From Agromyces sp. NDB4Y10 (lineage in GTDB: Bacteria; Actinomycetota; Actinomycetes; Actinomycetales; Microbacteriaceae): 64,000 nt of DNA. Positions 50,873-63,631 of the stretch are shown piece by piece. Within the stretch, counting starts at the first letter, position 1. Every line of letters starts with the position of its first letter. The DNA lies in contig NZ_LQGY01000022.1 of NCBI RefSeq assembly GCF_001620055.1, forward strand, positions 41,582 to 105,581, in the 5' to 3' direction. The translations under genes were made by a program, and so were the position numbers. Under the pieces are notes generated by a model. The model was not told the DNA's origin and searched no databases. It saw only the letters and a list, made by a program, of their open reading frames with translations.

Positions 50873-53341
50873 ATGACCCCAGGCAAGAACGAGTCCCCCG
50901 CCTCCCAGATCGCCGAGCGGATCGACGACGTCGACGTCGCCGAGGAGATGCAGGGCTCGTTCCTCGAGTACGCCTACTCGGTCATCTACTCGCGCGCGCT
51001 GCCGGATGCGCGCGACGGCCTGAAGCCGGTGCAGCGCCGCATCCTCTACATGATGAGCGACATGGGCCTCCGGCCCGATCGCGGCCACGTGAAGTCCGCC
51101 CGCGTCGTGGGCGAGGTCATGGGCAAGCTGCACCCGCACGGCGATTCGGCGATCTACGACGCGCTCGTCCGGCTCGCGCAGCCCTTCACGCTCCGCGTGC
51201 CGCTCGTCGACGGCCACGGCAACTTCGGGTCGCTCGACGACGGCCCGGCCGCCGCCCGCTACACCGAGGCGCGGATGGCGCCGCCCGCCATGTCGATGAC
51301 CGACGACCTCGACGAGGACGTCGTCGACTTCGTCCCCAACTACGACAACTCGCACCAGCAGCCGGAGGTGCTGCCGGCCGCCATCCCGAACCTGCTCGTG
51401 AACGGGGCGAGCGGCATCGCGGTGGGCATGGCCACGAACATGGCGCCGCACAACCTCATCGAGGTCGTCGCGGCCGCGCGCCATCTGCTCGAGCACCCGC
51501 AGGCGACGCTCGACGAGCTCATGGAGTACGTGCCGGGCCCGGACTTCCCCTCCGGTGGCACGATCGTCGGCCTCGCGGGCATCCGCGACGCCTACGCGAC
51601 CGGGCGCGGCTCGTTCAAGACCCGCGCGAAGGTGAGCATCGAGCAGCTCACCGCACGCAAGACCGGCCTCGTCGTCACCGAGCTGCCCTACCTCGTCGGC
51701 CCCGAGAAGGTCATCGAGAAGATCAAGGACGGCGTCAACGCCAAGAAGATCACGGGCATCGCGGATGTCACCGACCTCACCGACCGCAACCGCGGCCTGC
51801 GCCTCGTGATCGGCGTCAAGACCGGCTTCAACCCGCAGGCGGTTCTCGAGCAGCTCTACCGGCTCACACCGCTCGAGGACGGCTTCAACATCAACAACGT
51901 CGCCCTCGTCGACGGCCAGCCGCAGACGCTCGGCCTTCGCGAGCTGCTCGAGGTGTACCTGGCGCACCGCATCCGGGTCGTGACCCGGCGCTCGGAGTTC
52001 CGCCTCGCGCGGCGACGCGAGCGCCTGCACCTCGTCGAGGGCCTGCTCATCGCGATCCTCGACATCGACGAGGTCATCCAGGTCATCCGCACGAGCGACG
52101 ACGCGGATGCCGCACGCTCGCGCCTCATCGACGTGTTCGACCTCAGCCGGCTGCAGGCCGAGTACATCCTCGAGCTCCGCCTCCGCAGGCTCACGAAGTT
52201 CTCGCGCATCGAGCTCGAGGCCGAGCGAGACCAGCTCCTCGCGGAGATCGCCGACCTCGAGGAACTCCTCGGCAGCGACGCGCGCATCCGCGCCCAGGTC
52301 GGCGAGGAACTCAGCCGGGCGGCCGATCTCTACGGCACCCCGCGGCGGACCATGCTGACCGAGGCGAAGCTCCAGCCGAAGACGCGCAAGGCGGTCGACC
52401 CGGCCGACCTGCAGCACGCCGACGTGCCCTGCCGGGTCATCCTGAGCGCCACCGGGCGGATCGCCCGCATCGACGCGGCCGAGGGCACCGACGCCGTGCA
52501 GCTCGCACCCCCGGCGCGACGGGCCAAGCACGACGCCGTCCGCTCCGAGCTCGACACCACGAGCCGCACCGAGATCGGGGCGGTGACCTCCAAGGGACGC
52601 CTCATCCGGTTCTCGCCGCTCGAACTGCCCGTCCTGCCGGCCAACTCGGTGCACCTGGCGGCCGGCGTCAAGGCCGCCGAGTACCTCGCGCTCACCGACC
52701 GCGACGAGCGCGTCGTCGCCGTGGTCTCCGTGGATTCGCCCAAGCCCATCGTGCTCGGCACCGAGCAGGGCGTCGTCAAGCGCGTCGCGCCCGGCACCTA
52801 CCCGGCTCGACCGGACTTCGAGATCATCGCCCTGAAGCCGGGCGATCGCGTGATCGGGGCGTCCCAGGGCGGCGACGACGATGAGCTCGTCTTCGTCACC
52901 AGCGACGCCCAGCTGCTGCACTTCCCCGCCTCCGCGGTTCGCCCCCAGGGCTGCCCGGCGGGCGGCATGGCCGGCATCAAGCTCGCCTCCGGCGCGCGGG
53001 TCATCGACTTCGAGGCGCTCGCTCGCGACGACATCGACGGAGCGGTCGTCGTCACCGTCGCGGCAGCCAGCGACACGCTGCTCGGCGCCGACCCCGGTGC
53101 GGCCAAGGTCTCCGACTTCGCCGAGTACCCGGGCAAGGGCCGGGCGACCGGCGGAGTCCGCGCGCACCGGTTCCTCAAGGGCCAGGACGCCCTGTCGGTC
53201 GCGTGGGTCGGACCCGGCCCGGCGCACGCCCTCGCCGCGGACGGCACGGTGCGGGCCCTGCCCGAGGGCGGCGCCAAGCGCGACGGCTCGGGCCAGCCGC
53301 TCGAGGCGGTCGTGCAGGTCGTCGGGCGCGCCATCCGCTGA
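50873..53341 (+). CDS. parC: DNA topoisomerase IV subunit A (GyrA/ParC family)
   Basis: Type IIA topoisomerase breakage-reunion subunit, 822 residues. [24 protein letters not shown] with the quinolone-sensitive Ser, catalytic Tyr in [10 protein letters not shown] near residue 130, isoleucine region [22 protein letters not shown], then coiled coil and a C-terminal beta-pinwheel with no QRRGGKG GyrA box. That absence, plus pairing with the nearby type B gene away from dnaA-gyrBA, supports topoisomerase IV. ATG 50873. Confidence 0.88.
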   Translation: MTPGKNESPASQIAERIDDVDVAEEMQGSFLEYAYSVIYSRALPDARDGLKPVQRRILYMMSDMGLRPDRGHVKSARVVGEVMGKLHPHGDSAIYDALVRLAQPFTLRVPLVDGHGNFGSLDDGPAAARYTEARMAPPAMSMTDDLDEDVVDFVPNYDNSHQQPEVLPAAIPNLLVNGASGIAVGMATNMAPHNLIEVVAAARHLLEHPQATLDELMEYVPGPDFPSGGTIVGLAGIRDAYATGRGSFKTRAKVSIEQLTARKTGLVVTELPYLVGPEKVIEKIKDGVNAKKITGIADVTDLTDRNRGLRLVIGVKTGFNPQAVLEQLYRLTPLEDGFNINNVALVDGQPQTLGLRELLEVYLAHRIRVVTRRSEFRLARRRERLHLVEGLLIAILDIDEVIQVIRTSDDADAARSRLIDVFDLSRLQAEYILELRLRRLTKFSRIELEAERDQLLAEIADLEELLGSDARIRAQVGEELSRAADLYGTPRRTMLTEAKLQPKTRKAVDPADLQHADVPCRVILSATGRIARIDAAEGTDAVQLAPPARRAKHDAVRSELDTTSRTEIGAVTSKGRLIRFSPLELPVLPANSVHLAAGVKAAEYLALTDRDERVVAVVSVDSPKPIVLGTEQGVVKRVAPGTYPARPDFEIIALKPGDRVIGASQGGDDDELVFVTSDAQLLHFPASAVRPQGCPAGGMAGIKLASGARVIDFEALARDDIDGAVVVTVAAASDTLLGADPGAAKVSDFAEYPGKGRATGGVRAHRFLKGQDALSVAWVGPGPAHALAADGTVRALPEGGAKRDGSGQPLEAVVQVVGRAIR

Positions 53342-53363
53342 CCTGGCCGGCCGACGGCGCGAT

Positions 53364-53412
53364 CGGCTCCGATGCGCGCCCGGCCTGGACGTGGCCGAAC
53401 GCCACGGAGCCG
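53364..53412. terminator. Branched hairpin between convergent parC and parE
   Basis: Outer arms CGGCTCCG / CGGAGCCG enclose an inner GGCC ... GGCC pairing. Lies within the 92-bp gap between the two stop codons. Confidence 0.45.
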
Positions 53413-53433
53413 TCTGCTGCCCGCAAGGCCGAG

Positions 53434-55512
<2,079 letters not shown>

Positions 55513-55520
55513 GTCGCACA

Positions 55521-55526
55521 AGCCTA
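55521..55526 (-). promoter_or_regulatory. Minus-10 box TAGGCT of parE
   Basis: TAGGCT-TGTGCGAC-GTG on the minus strand, leaderless spacing of 8 nt. Confidence 0.55.
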
Positions 55527-55660
55527 CTGAGGGCCACCCCCGATGCAGGCCAGGCGCTTCGCGGTCAGCGAAATGCGGGTCCGCACGGAAGGTTCGCAGC
55601 ACCGCGCGTGTTTTCATTGGTGAACGGAATGATCGGATCGTGAGCAATGGAGGAGGCGCC

Positions 55661-55897
55661 ATGACCCAGTACACCGACACCGCCGGTGCGGTCGACGAAC
55701 TCGACACCCCCCACGAGCTCACGGCGCTCGACCGGTGCGACGCCTGCGGCGCGCAGGCCTACATCCGCGTGGTCGTCTCCAGCGGCGAGCTGCTCTTCTG
55801 CGCCCACCACGGCCGCAAGCACGAAGAGAAGCTGTCGCAGATCGCCCACAGCTGGCACGACGAGTCGAGCCGGCTCCTCACCGACACGCGCGACTGA
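55661..55897 (+). CDS. DUF7455 small metal-binding protein
   Basis: A 78-residue protein commonly found near sigA in actinobacteria. A single core TALDRCDACGAQAYIRVVV followed by ELLFCAHHGRKHEEKL gives three Cys and two or three His, enough for one zinc. ATG 55661 follows GGAGGAGG. An upstream in-frame GTG (55640) lacks a ribosome site. Function unknown; a nucleic-acid or sigma-related role is only suggested by location. Confidence 0.88.
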   Translation: MTQYTDTAGAVDELDTPHELTALDRCDACGAQAYIRVVVSSGELLFCAHHGRKHEEKLSQIAHSWHDESSRLLTDTRD

Positions 55898-55913
55898 GCG
55901 CGTCCCAGACGAC

Positions 55914-55945
55914 ACGAACGCCCCGGAGCGATCCGGGGCGTTCGT
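55914..55945. terminator. Bidirectional terminator between DUF7455 and gatD-like genes
   Basis: Perfect 14-bp stem ACGAACGCCCCGGA / TCCGGGGCGTTCGT with a GCGA tetraloop, followed by TCGTGT on the plus strand. Confidence 0.9.
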
Positions 55946-55985
55946 CGTGTTGCGAGCCGAACGGATGCCGCGGCCGGAACCCCGG

Positions 55986-56720
55986 TCAGACGGCGGCGTT
56001 CACCCCGGCCGCGCGCAGCTGCGCCTGCCGAGCCGTCTCGGCGTAGCCGTCGACCTCCGCGGTGCGCGCTCCGGGAGCGTACTCGAGCCCGGCACGCTCG
56101 CACATCCTCCGCAGGATCGCGTCGGCCAGCACGGGGTTCTTCGCCAGGACGGGGCCGTGCAGGTGGGTTCCGATGACGTCGCCCATGCGGACGCCCTCCT
56201 GACCCGACCTCCGGCCGTTGCCGGTGCCGGCGCGCACCCGCCCGAGCGGCGACGCCTCGGCGCCCACGTAGTCGCGCGCGTGGTTCTCGAAGCCCACGAG
56301 GAGCCCGATGCGCGGCACCTGCACGACGAGGTCGCCGGCGATGCGGTGCTCACGAGGCACGCCGCGACCGGCGACGATGCCGAGGCCCTCGACGGTCGAT
56401 CCGTCGGCCCGCTCGATCCCCCAGCTCAGCAGCTCCCAGCCGGTCCCGACCGCGAGGATGGGCACGCCTTCGGTACCCCACCGCCGCAGTTCGTCGACGA
56501 GCGCGAGCAGCCGCTCGCGCGCGACGTCGAGGGAGGCGTCGCTTCCGGAGCCGAGCACGACCGCGTCGACCCGCTCCGGAAGGTCGGCCGCCTGCTCGAC
56601 GGCGACGACGCGCGCGTCGAGGCCCGCCCAGCGCGCCCGGGCGGCGAGCACCGCCGCGTTCTCGGCGTCGCCGTTCGTGTTCTGCAGCGAGGGCAGCAGC
56701 GAGGCGATCGTGAGGGTCAT
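55986..56720 (-). CDS. GatD-like glutamine amidotransferase lacking the nucleophile Cys
   Basis: Homologue of GatD, the glutaminase partner of MurT that amidates the D-Glu alpha-carboxyl of lipid II. The 244-residue product keeps the family layout: LPSLQNTNGDAEN at the N-terminus, LLVGFENHARDYVG near 140, and the triad His in IGTHLHGPVLAKNP (His188). The nucleophile elbow, normally Cys-Gly-Gly-Tyr-Gln, reads VGTGWELL, so Gly92-Thr93 replaces the Cys. The only Cys is Cys207, in an unrelated helix. The family GGGQD reads GSGSD. Hydrolysis of glutamine is therefore unlikely. It starts 4 nt inside murT. Confidence 0.85.
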   Translation of the reverse strand: MTLTIASLLPSLQNTNGDAENAAVLAARARWAGLDARVVAVEQAADLPERVDAVVLGSGSDASLDVARERLLALVDELRRWGTEGVPILAVGTGWELLSWGIERADGSTVEGLGIVAGRGVPREHRIAGDLVVQVPRIGLLVGFENHARDYVGAEASPLGRVRAGTGNGRRSGQEGVRMGDVIGTHLHGPVLAKNPVLADAILRRMCERAGLEYAPGARTAEVDGYAETARQAQLRAAGVNAAV

Positions 56721-57973
56721 TCCGCTCCCGTGAGTCCGAGGTGGGCGCGGGTGCGGCGCATCGAATCGGCCGAGAAGACGATCGTCTTGATGCCGGATGC
56801 GGGCGCCGGTGCCGCGAGGAAGTCGTCGAGCGCGCGACCGAGGTCGGGCTCGACCCGGTCGATCTCGACGCCGTCGTAGGCGAGCATCAGCGCCGCCTCC
56901 GCGGCCTTCGAGCCGCTCACGATGGACACGCGGCCGAGCGAGGAGGCGTCGGCGGGCCAGAAGTACGAGGGGTCGCGGACGTCGGAGCCGATGGCGAAGA
57001 GGACCTGCTCGGTGCCCGGTGCGATGCTGTCGACGTTGAGCTGGTAGCTCGCGGGGTTCTGGACGAGGACGAAGTCGACCTCCTGGCCCCGCACCGTCAC
57101 GCGCTCGCCCCGGCCGAACACGGCGGGAATCGCGCTCAGCGCGGCCGCCGCGGTCTCGGACGAGAACCGCTCCCCCAGCACCTGCTTCGCCGTGGCGTAG
57201 GCGGCCGCGGCATCGACCGCGTAGTGCGTGCCGCGGGCCGGCAGGCCGACGGGCACGGATGCCGCGCCGTCGGCGAGCACGGTCGAGGCGCCGTCGACGG
57301 ATGCCACGACGACCCCGTCGGCGGGGTCGAGCCGCGTCGGGCTGGTCTCCGTGTGGCCGAGCCCGCGGGGCGCCGCCGCGAGGACGTCGGCGGAGACGCC
57401 GAAGCGGCGCACCGCCACCTCGGGTCGCAGGGCCGCGGCCAGTCGCATCAGGTACGCGTCGTCGGCGTTCGCCACGACGGCCTCGTGGGCGCGGTCGGCG
57501 ATGCGCGCGAGCATCCCGGCGACCATCTCGGAGTCGTGGAATCGATCGATCTGGTCGACCATGACGTTGGTCAGCGTCACGATCCGAGCGTCGACGCCCT
57601 GCATGACGAGCGCGCCGTGGCCCTCGTCCATCTCGAGGACCGCGACATCCCCGGGCACGCGGCCGCGCCAGTCGGCCTGCTCGAGGAGCGCCGAGGTGAG
57701 GCCCTGGCTGATGTTCGCCGTCGAGGGGTTCGTGAACACGCCCTCGCCGTGGGCACGCAGGATCGCCACGAGCATCTTCGTGGTCGTGGACTTGCCGCTC
57801 GACCCCGAGACCACGACGAGCCCCTGCGGGAACCCGGACAGCGTGGACTTCAGGTAGCCCGGCGCGATGCGGTTGACGATCAGGCCGGGAACCGCCGATC
57901 CGCCGCCCGGCTTGCGCAGCCGAGCGGCGAACCTGACGAGCCGGCCGACGAGGATCGCCGGCGCGTACTTCAC
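56717..57973 (-). CDS. MurT-like Mur ligase family protein without the zinc ribbon
   Basis: Homologue of MurT, the ATP-dependent ligase half of MurT-GatD. The 418-residue product has the P-loop VVVSGSSGKSTTTK at 53-66, TNPSTANISQGL, LTNVMVDQIDRFHD at 134-147, VANADDAYL at 167-175, LVQNPASYQLN at 303-313 and DPSYFWPAD near 334-342, then the C-terminal MurT domain. The Cys4 zinc-ribbon insertion expected after residue 190 is replaced by an Ala/Asp/Gly-rich stretch, and the whole protein has no Cys. GTG 57973 lies 7 nt after the sigA stop, with no clear ribosome site. ATGA overlap with the gatD-like gene. Confidence 0.85.
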   Translation of the reverse strand: MKYAPAILVGRLVRFAARLRKPGGGSAVPGLIVNRIAPGYLKSTLSGFPQGLVVVSGSSGKSTTTKMLVAILRAHGEGVFTNPSTANISQGLTSALLEQADWRGRVPGDVAVLEMDEGHGALVMQGVDARIVTLTNVMVDQIDRFHDSEMVAGMLARIADRAHEAVVANADDAYLMRLAAALRPEVAVRRFGVSADVLAAAPRGLGHTETSPTRLDPADGVVVASVDGASTVLADGAASVPVGLPARGTHYAVDAAAAYATAKQVLGERFSSETAAAALSAIPAVFGRGERVTVRGQEVDFVLVQNPASYQLNVDSIAPGTEQVLFAIGSDVRDPSYFWPADASSLGRVSIVSGSKAAEAALMLAYDGVEIDRVEPDLGRALDDFLAAPAPASGIKTIVFSADSMRRTRAHLGLTGAE

Positions 57974-57980
57974 CGCGGGC

Positions 57981-59342
<1,362 letters not shown>

Positions 59343-59501
59343 GCGTTTGAACCTCTTCCTCACCGTCGCGCGCGGTGCCCGAGCTCGGACACGCGGGAGA
59401 ACGTCGCGATCCGGCGATTTCGGACACGATGAGGACCCATGTCAAGTCCGCGTCGTCGGCGGCGCGAGCCGCACGGCGGACCAGAACGGGTCCTTCCCCC
59501 C

Positions 59502-59507
59502 ATTATA
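59502..59507 (-). promoter_or_regulatory. Minus-10 box TATAAT of sigA
   Basis: Exact TATAAT, preceded by TG (CTGTATAAT), on the minus strand about 160 bp upstream of the sigA ATG. The minus-35 region is poor. The resulting leader of about 150 nt (59343-59495) holds no feature I can name. Confidence 0.65.
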
Positions 59508-59614
59508 CAGGGCGACGTGCGTCGTCCGTCCCGCGACACCGCCGGGATCGGGCGCACTTCACCCATCGTTCTGGTGCAACGCGTGGCGCCTGCGCGGCAT
59601 TCCCCTCCCGCCGG

Positions 59615-60532
59615 TCAATTCCGCTCATCGTCGCGATTGCGCCGGAACGCGAGGAACTTCTCCAGCTCGGCCGCGATCTCGTCGGCCGACGGCGGCTCGC
59701 CGTCCTCATCGGTCAGCGGCGACCGCAGCGTGGTGCCCTCCATGTAGGCGTCGTGCCGTTCCTCGAGCGCGTGCACGAGCTTGGCGAGCTCGCCGTTCTC
59801 CGCGACCTGCTCGTCGATCCGAGCAGTGAACTCGCGACCCTGCTCGCGGAGCGCGTCGGTCGGGAAGATCCGCCCGGTCGATGCGGTGATCGCCTCGAGG
59901 GCCGCGACGGCCGAGGTCGGGTACTCGGCATCGGCGAGGTAGTGCGGCACGAGCAGCACGAAGCCGCTGGTGGGGTGGCCGCGCTCCTGGAGACGGAACT
60001 CGACCAGGTGCAGGGCGTTCGAGGGCACCTGCGTGGTCGGTCGCCACACCGACATCGATTCGACGAGGTCCGCCCGGTTCCCGCTGACGGTCACGCCGAT
60101 GGGGCGGGTGTGCGGCACGGGCATGGGGATCGAGTTGATCCAGGTGGTCGAACCGACCTCGAGTCGATCGATGAGGTCGAGCACGGCGCGGCTGAAGCGC
60201 TCCCACTGGAAGTCGGGCTCGAAGCCGGTCATGAGGAGGAACGGCTGGCCGAGCTCGTCGCGGGCGAGGTCGAGCGCGAGGCGCGGCGGCCGGTAGTCGG
60301 TGAGGTGGTCCTCCTGGAACAGGATGATCGGCCGTCGCGCGCGGTAGTCGAGCAGCTCGTCGGCGTCGAAGGTGGCGACGGTCCTCGTCTCGAGGGTCGA
60401 GCGCAGGTACTCCGTCGTCTGCGCGACCGCGCCGCCCGCGTCCGCGAATCCGGTCAGGCCCGCCACGAGCGGCAGGCCGGGCGGCACCTCGACGGTCGGG
60501 TCGAACTCGTAGAGGGAGCGGGGATCGCGCAT
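59615..60532 (-). CDS. PAC2 family protein (second of two)
   Basis: A 305-residue PAC2-fold protein: LVAGLTGFADAGGAVAQTTEYL near residue 22, DADELLDYRARRPI near 56, WINSIPMPVPHTRPIGVTVSG near 130, and VPHYLADAEYPTSAVAALEAI near 195, ending in a charged helical tail. ATG 60532 is six bases after TAGCCT (minus strand), a leaderless layout. Paralogue of 6829-7788, though clearly divergent in sequence. Divergent from pepA. Confidence 0.88.
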   Translation of the reverse strand: MRDPRSLYEFDPTVEVPPGLPLVAGLTGFADAGGAVAQTTEYLRSTLETRTVATFDADELLDYRARRPIILFQEDHLTDYRPPRLALDLARDELGQPFLLMTGFEPDFQWERFSRAVLDLIDRLEVGSTTWINSIPMPVPHTRPIGVTVSGNRADLVESMSVWRPTTQVPSNALHLVEFRLQERGHPTSGFVLLVPHYLADAEYPTSAVAALEAITASTGRIFPTDALREQGREFTARIDEQVAENGELAKLVHALEERHDAYMEGTTLRSPLTDEDGEPPSADEIAAELEKFLAFRRNRDDERN

Positions 60533-60538
60533 GCTCCA

Positions 60539-60544
60539 AGGCTA
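60539..60544 (-). promoter_or_regulatory. Minus-10 box TAGCCT of the second PAC2 gene
   Basis: TAGCCT-TGGAGC-ATG on the minus strand. Confidence 0.5.
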
Positions 60545-60607
60545 CTGACGCCGCGCCCGCCCCCGTCCGGATGCGGGACGCGGGCGATGATGCCCACAGC
60601 GAACACC

Positions 60608-60613
60608 TACGAT
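60608..60613 (+). promoter_or_regulatory. Minus-10 box TACGAT of pepA
   Basis: TACGAT-CGGTTCC-ATG (60621), leaderless spacing of 7 nt. Confidence 0.55.
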
Positions 60614-60620
60614 CGGTTCC

Positions 60621-62096
60621 ATGCCCGTTCCCAGCCTCGAGCTCAGCACCGCCCTCCCCTCCGACTCCGACGCCGATGCCCTCCTCGTCTTCGCCCGTCG
60701 CGGCACCGACGGACCGGAGGTGCTCGCTCCGGTCGGATTCGAGTGGGTGCCGGGCGCACTCGCGGCCCTGGGTGCGAAGGCCGGGGCCGACGAGGTCACC
60801 CGGCTCGTCGCACCGGGCGAGCGGACCCGCGTGGTGGCGGTGTGCGGCCTCGGCGAGGCGACGGATGCCGCAGCCTTCCGCCTCGCAGCCGGCGCGGGTT
60901 CGCGCGCGCTGAGTGCGGCGGCGACCGTGGCGGTCGCGCTGCCGGAGGGCACCGCGGCGGACGTCGCGGAAGCGGCCCTCGAGGGCGCCGCACTCGGCGC
61001 CTACGGCTACTCGCGCTACCGCGAAGCGCCGGCCGGCACCGAGCGCGTGGTGCTCCTCACGGAGCACGACGGCGACGCCGTCCGGCTCGACCGCATCCGG
61101 GCGACCGCGGCGGCCGTCGCCCGGGCCAAGGACCTCGTGAACGCGGCGCCCAACGACCTGCCGCCCGCGGTCCTCGCCGACGCCGCCGCCGAGGCGGCAT
61201 CCGCCGTGGGCATCGACGTCCGCGTGCTCGACGAAGAGGCGCTCGTCGCGGAGGGCTTCGCCGGCATCGCCGCCGTCGGCGCAGGGTCGTCGCGCCCGCC
61301 GCGGCTCGTGCGCCTCGAGTACGCGCCGGACGCGGCATCCGTTCACCTCGCCCTGGTCGGCAAGGGCATTACGTTCGATTCCGGCGGGCTCTCGCTGAAG
61401 CCCGGAGCGTCGATGGTCGGCATGAAGTCGGACATGGCGGGCGCCGCCGCGGTGCTCGCGGCGATGGTCGCGATCGCCGAGCTCGGCGTGCCCGTCCGCG
61501 TGACCGGATGGCTCTGCCTCGCCGAGAACATGCCGTCGGGCCACGCCGCGCGCCCCAACGACGTGATCCGGATGAAGGGCGGCACCACGGTCGAGGTCCT
61601 GAACACCGACGCCGAGGGCCGGCTCGTCATGGCCGACGCGCTCGCCGCGGCCAGCGAGGAACGCCCGGACGCGATCGTCGACGTGGCGACCCTCACCGGC
61701 GCGCAGGTCGTCGCGCTCGGCAACCGCATCGCCGGCCTCATGGGCGACGACGACCTCGTCGCCGAGGTGCGACGGGCAGCGGATGCCGCGGGCGAGGCCG
61801 TGTGGCCCATGCCGCTGCCGTCCGACCTGCGGGCGCTGCTGAAGTCGGACGTGGCCGACCTGGCCAACACGAAGCTCGGCACGGTGGTGCCGGGGATGCT
61901 GCTCGCGGGCGTGTTCCTCCAGGAGTTCGTGGGTCGCCGCGACGGCGACGACGGACCGCGCATCCCGTGGGCGCACCTCGACATCGCGGGCCCCTCGTTC
62001 AACACCGGATCCGCCTGGGGGCACACCGGCCCGGGCGCCACCGGCGCCGCCGTCCGCACCCTCGTCGCGCTGGGCGAGCAGCTCGCCGCCAGGTAG
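60621..62096 (+). CDS. pepA: Leucyl (cytosol) aminopeptidase PepA, M17 family
   Basis: Di-metal aminopeptidase of 491 residues. The catalytic C-terminal domain has LVGKGITFDSGGLSLKP near residue 247 (Lys and Asp ligands), MKSDMAGAAAVL, the signature NTDAEGRLVMADAL near 329 (Asp/Glu ligands, Arg bicarbonate site), and HLDIAGPSFNTGSAWG at the end. The N-terminal Rossmann-like domain is less conserved. Leaderless promoter upstream; followed by lpdA after 94 nt. Confidence 0.95.
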   Translation: MPVPSLELSTALPSDSDADALLVFARRGTDGPEVLAPVGFEWVPGALAALGAKAGADEVTRLVAPGERTRVVAVCGLGEATDAAAFRLAAGAGSRALSAAATVAVALPEGTAADVAEAALEGAALGAYGYSRYREAPAGTERVVLLTEHDGDAVRLDRIRATAAAVARAKDLVNAAPNDLPPAVLADAAAEAASAVGIDVRVLDEEALVAEGFAGIAAVGAGSSRPPRLVRLEYAPDAASVHLALVGKGITFDSGGLSLKPGASMVGMKSDMAGAAAVLAAMVAIAELGVPVRVTGWLCLAENMPSGHAARPNDVIRMKGGTTVEVLNTDAEGRLVMADALAAASEERPDAIVDVATLTGAQVVALGNRIAGLMGDDDLVAEVRRAADAAGEAVWPMPLPSDLRALLKSDVADLANTKLGTVVPGMLLAGVFLQEFVGRRDGDDGPRIPWAHLDIAGPSFNTGSAWGHTGPGATGAAVRTLVALGEQLAAR

Positions 62097-62190
62097 TAAG
62101 GTCGTAGGGGCGATCACCGCCCTGCAGCCTGCCCGGCCATGAGCCGGGGCAGTTCTCGCCGCAGATCCGACGCGCAAGGGAGATTCCGGT

Positions 62191-63564
62191 TTGTCCGAGC
62201 AGAACTTTGACCTCGTCATCCTCGGAGGCGGCAGCGGCGGCTACGCGGCCGCGCTGCGCGCCGTGCAGCTGGGCCTCACGGTGGCCCTCGTCGAGAAGGA
62301 CAAGCTCGGCGGCACGTGCCTCCACCGCGGGTGCATCCCGACCAAGGCGCTGCTCCACGCCGCCGAGGTCGCCGACAACTCCCGCGAGTCGTCGAAGTTC
62401 GGCGTCCGCTCGACGTTCGAGGGCATCGACGTGCCCGCCGTGACGAAGTACCGCGAGGGCATCGTCGCCAGCAAGTTCAAGGGCCTCCAGGGCCTCATCA
62501 AGGCGCGCGGCATCACCGTCGTCGAGGGCGAGGGCCGCCTCGTCGCCCCGAACGCGGTGCAGGTCGGCGACCAGCGCCTCGTCGGCAAGAACGTGGTGCT
62601 CGCCACCGGCTCCTACTCCCGCTCGCTCCCCGGCCTCGAGATCGGCGGCCGCGTGATCACGAGCGAGCAGGCGCTCGAGCTCGACTTCGTCCCGCAGAAG
62701 GTCGCGATCCTCGGCGGCGGCGTGATCGGCGTCGAGTTCGCGAGCGTGTGGAAGTCCTTCGGCTCCGACGTGACGATTATCGAGGCGCTCCCCCACCTCG
62801 TCCCCAACGAGGAGGAGTCGATCTCCAAGCAGCTCGAGCGCGCGTTCCGCAAGCGCGGCATCGACTACAAGCTCGGCGTCCGCTTCCAGGGCGTCACGCA
62901 GCACGACGACGGCGTCGTCATCACGCTCGAGAACGGCGACACCATCGAGGCCGAGCTCCTGCTCGTCGCGGTCGGACGCGGTCCCGTCACCGCCAACCTC
63001 GGCTACGAGGAGGCCGGCGTCACGATCGACCGCGGCTTCGTCATCACCGACGAGCGCCTCCGCACGAGCGCGCCCGGCGTGTACGCCGTCGGCGACATCG
63101 TCCCCGGCCTGCAGCTGGCCCACCGCGGCTTCCAGCAGGGCATCTTCGTCGCCGAGGAGATCGCGGGCCTGAACCCGATCGTCGTCGAGGACGTCAACAT
63201 CCCCAAGGTGACCTACTGCGAGCCCGAGGTCGCCTCGATCGGCTACACCGAGGCGAAGGCCGCCGAGAAGTTCGGCGCCGACCAGGTCTCCTCCTACGAG
63301 TACAACCTCGCGGGCAACGGCAAGAGCCACATCCTCGAGACGAGCGGGTCGATCAAGGTCGTGCGCGTGAACGACGGCCCCGTCGTCGGCGTCCACATGA
63401 TCGGCGCCCGCGTGGGCGAGCTCATCGGCGAGGCCCAGCTCGCCGTCAACTGGGAGGCGTACCCCGAGGACATCGCCCCGCTGGTGCACGCGCACCCGAC
63501 GCAGAACGAGGCGCTCGGCGAGGCGTTCCTGAAGCTCGCGGGCAAGCCGCTCCACGCGCTCTGA
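62191..63564 (+). CDS. lpdA: Dihydrolipoamide dehydrogenase (E3)
   Basis: Flavoprotein disulfide reductase reoxidising lipoyl groups of 2-oxoacid dehydrogenases, 457 residues. FAD motif [18 protein letters not shown] at 7-24, redox disulfide [16 protein letters not shown] near 40, NAD motif [17 protein letters not shown] near 171, second FAD motif [16 protein letters not shown] near 295, and the C-terminal His-Glu active site [17 protein letters not shown] 62191 with GGGAGA upstream. The E2 gene follows 67 nt later, forming the E3-E2 pair. Confidence 0.96.
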   Translation: MSEQNFDLVILGGGSGGYAAALRAVQLGLTVALVEKDKLGGTCLHRGCIPTKALLHAAEVADNSRESSKFGVRSTFEGIDVPAVTKYREGIVASKFKGLQGLIKARGITVVEGEGRLVAPNAVQVGDQRLVGKNVVLATGSYSRSLPGLEIGGRVITSEQALELDFVPQKVAILGGGVIGVEFASVWKSFGSDVTIIEALPHLVPNEEESISKQLERAFRKRGIDYKLGVRFQGVTQHDDGVVITLENGDTIEAELLLVAVGRGPVTANLGYEEAGVTIDRGFVITDERLRTSAPGVYAVGDIVPGLQLAHRGFQQGIFVAEEIAGLNPIVVEDVNIPKVTYCEPEVASIGYTEAKAAEKFGADQVSSYEYNLAGNGKSHILETSGSIKVVRVNDGPVVGVHMIGARVGELIGEAQLAVNWEAYPEDIAPLVHAHPTQNEALGEAFLKLAGKPLHAL

Positions 63565-63631
63565 TCCCGGGCCGCCGAAACACGACTGCAATAAGCTAGA
63601 ACGCGTCACACGCTGTGAAGGAGACAAGCGC

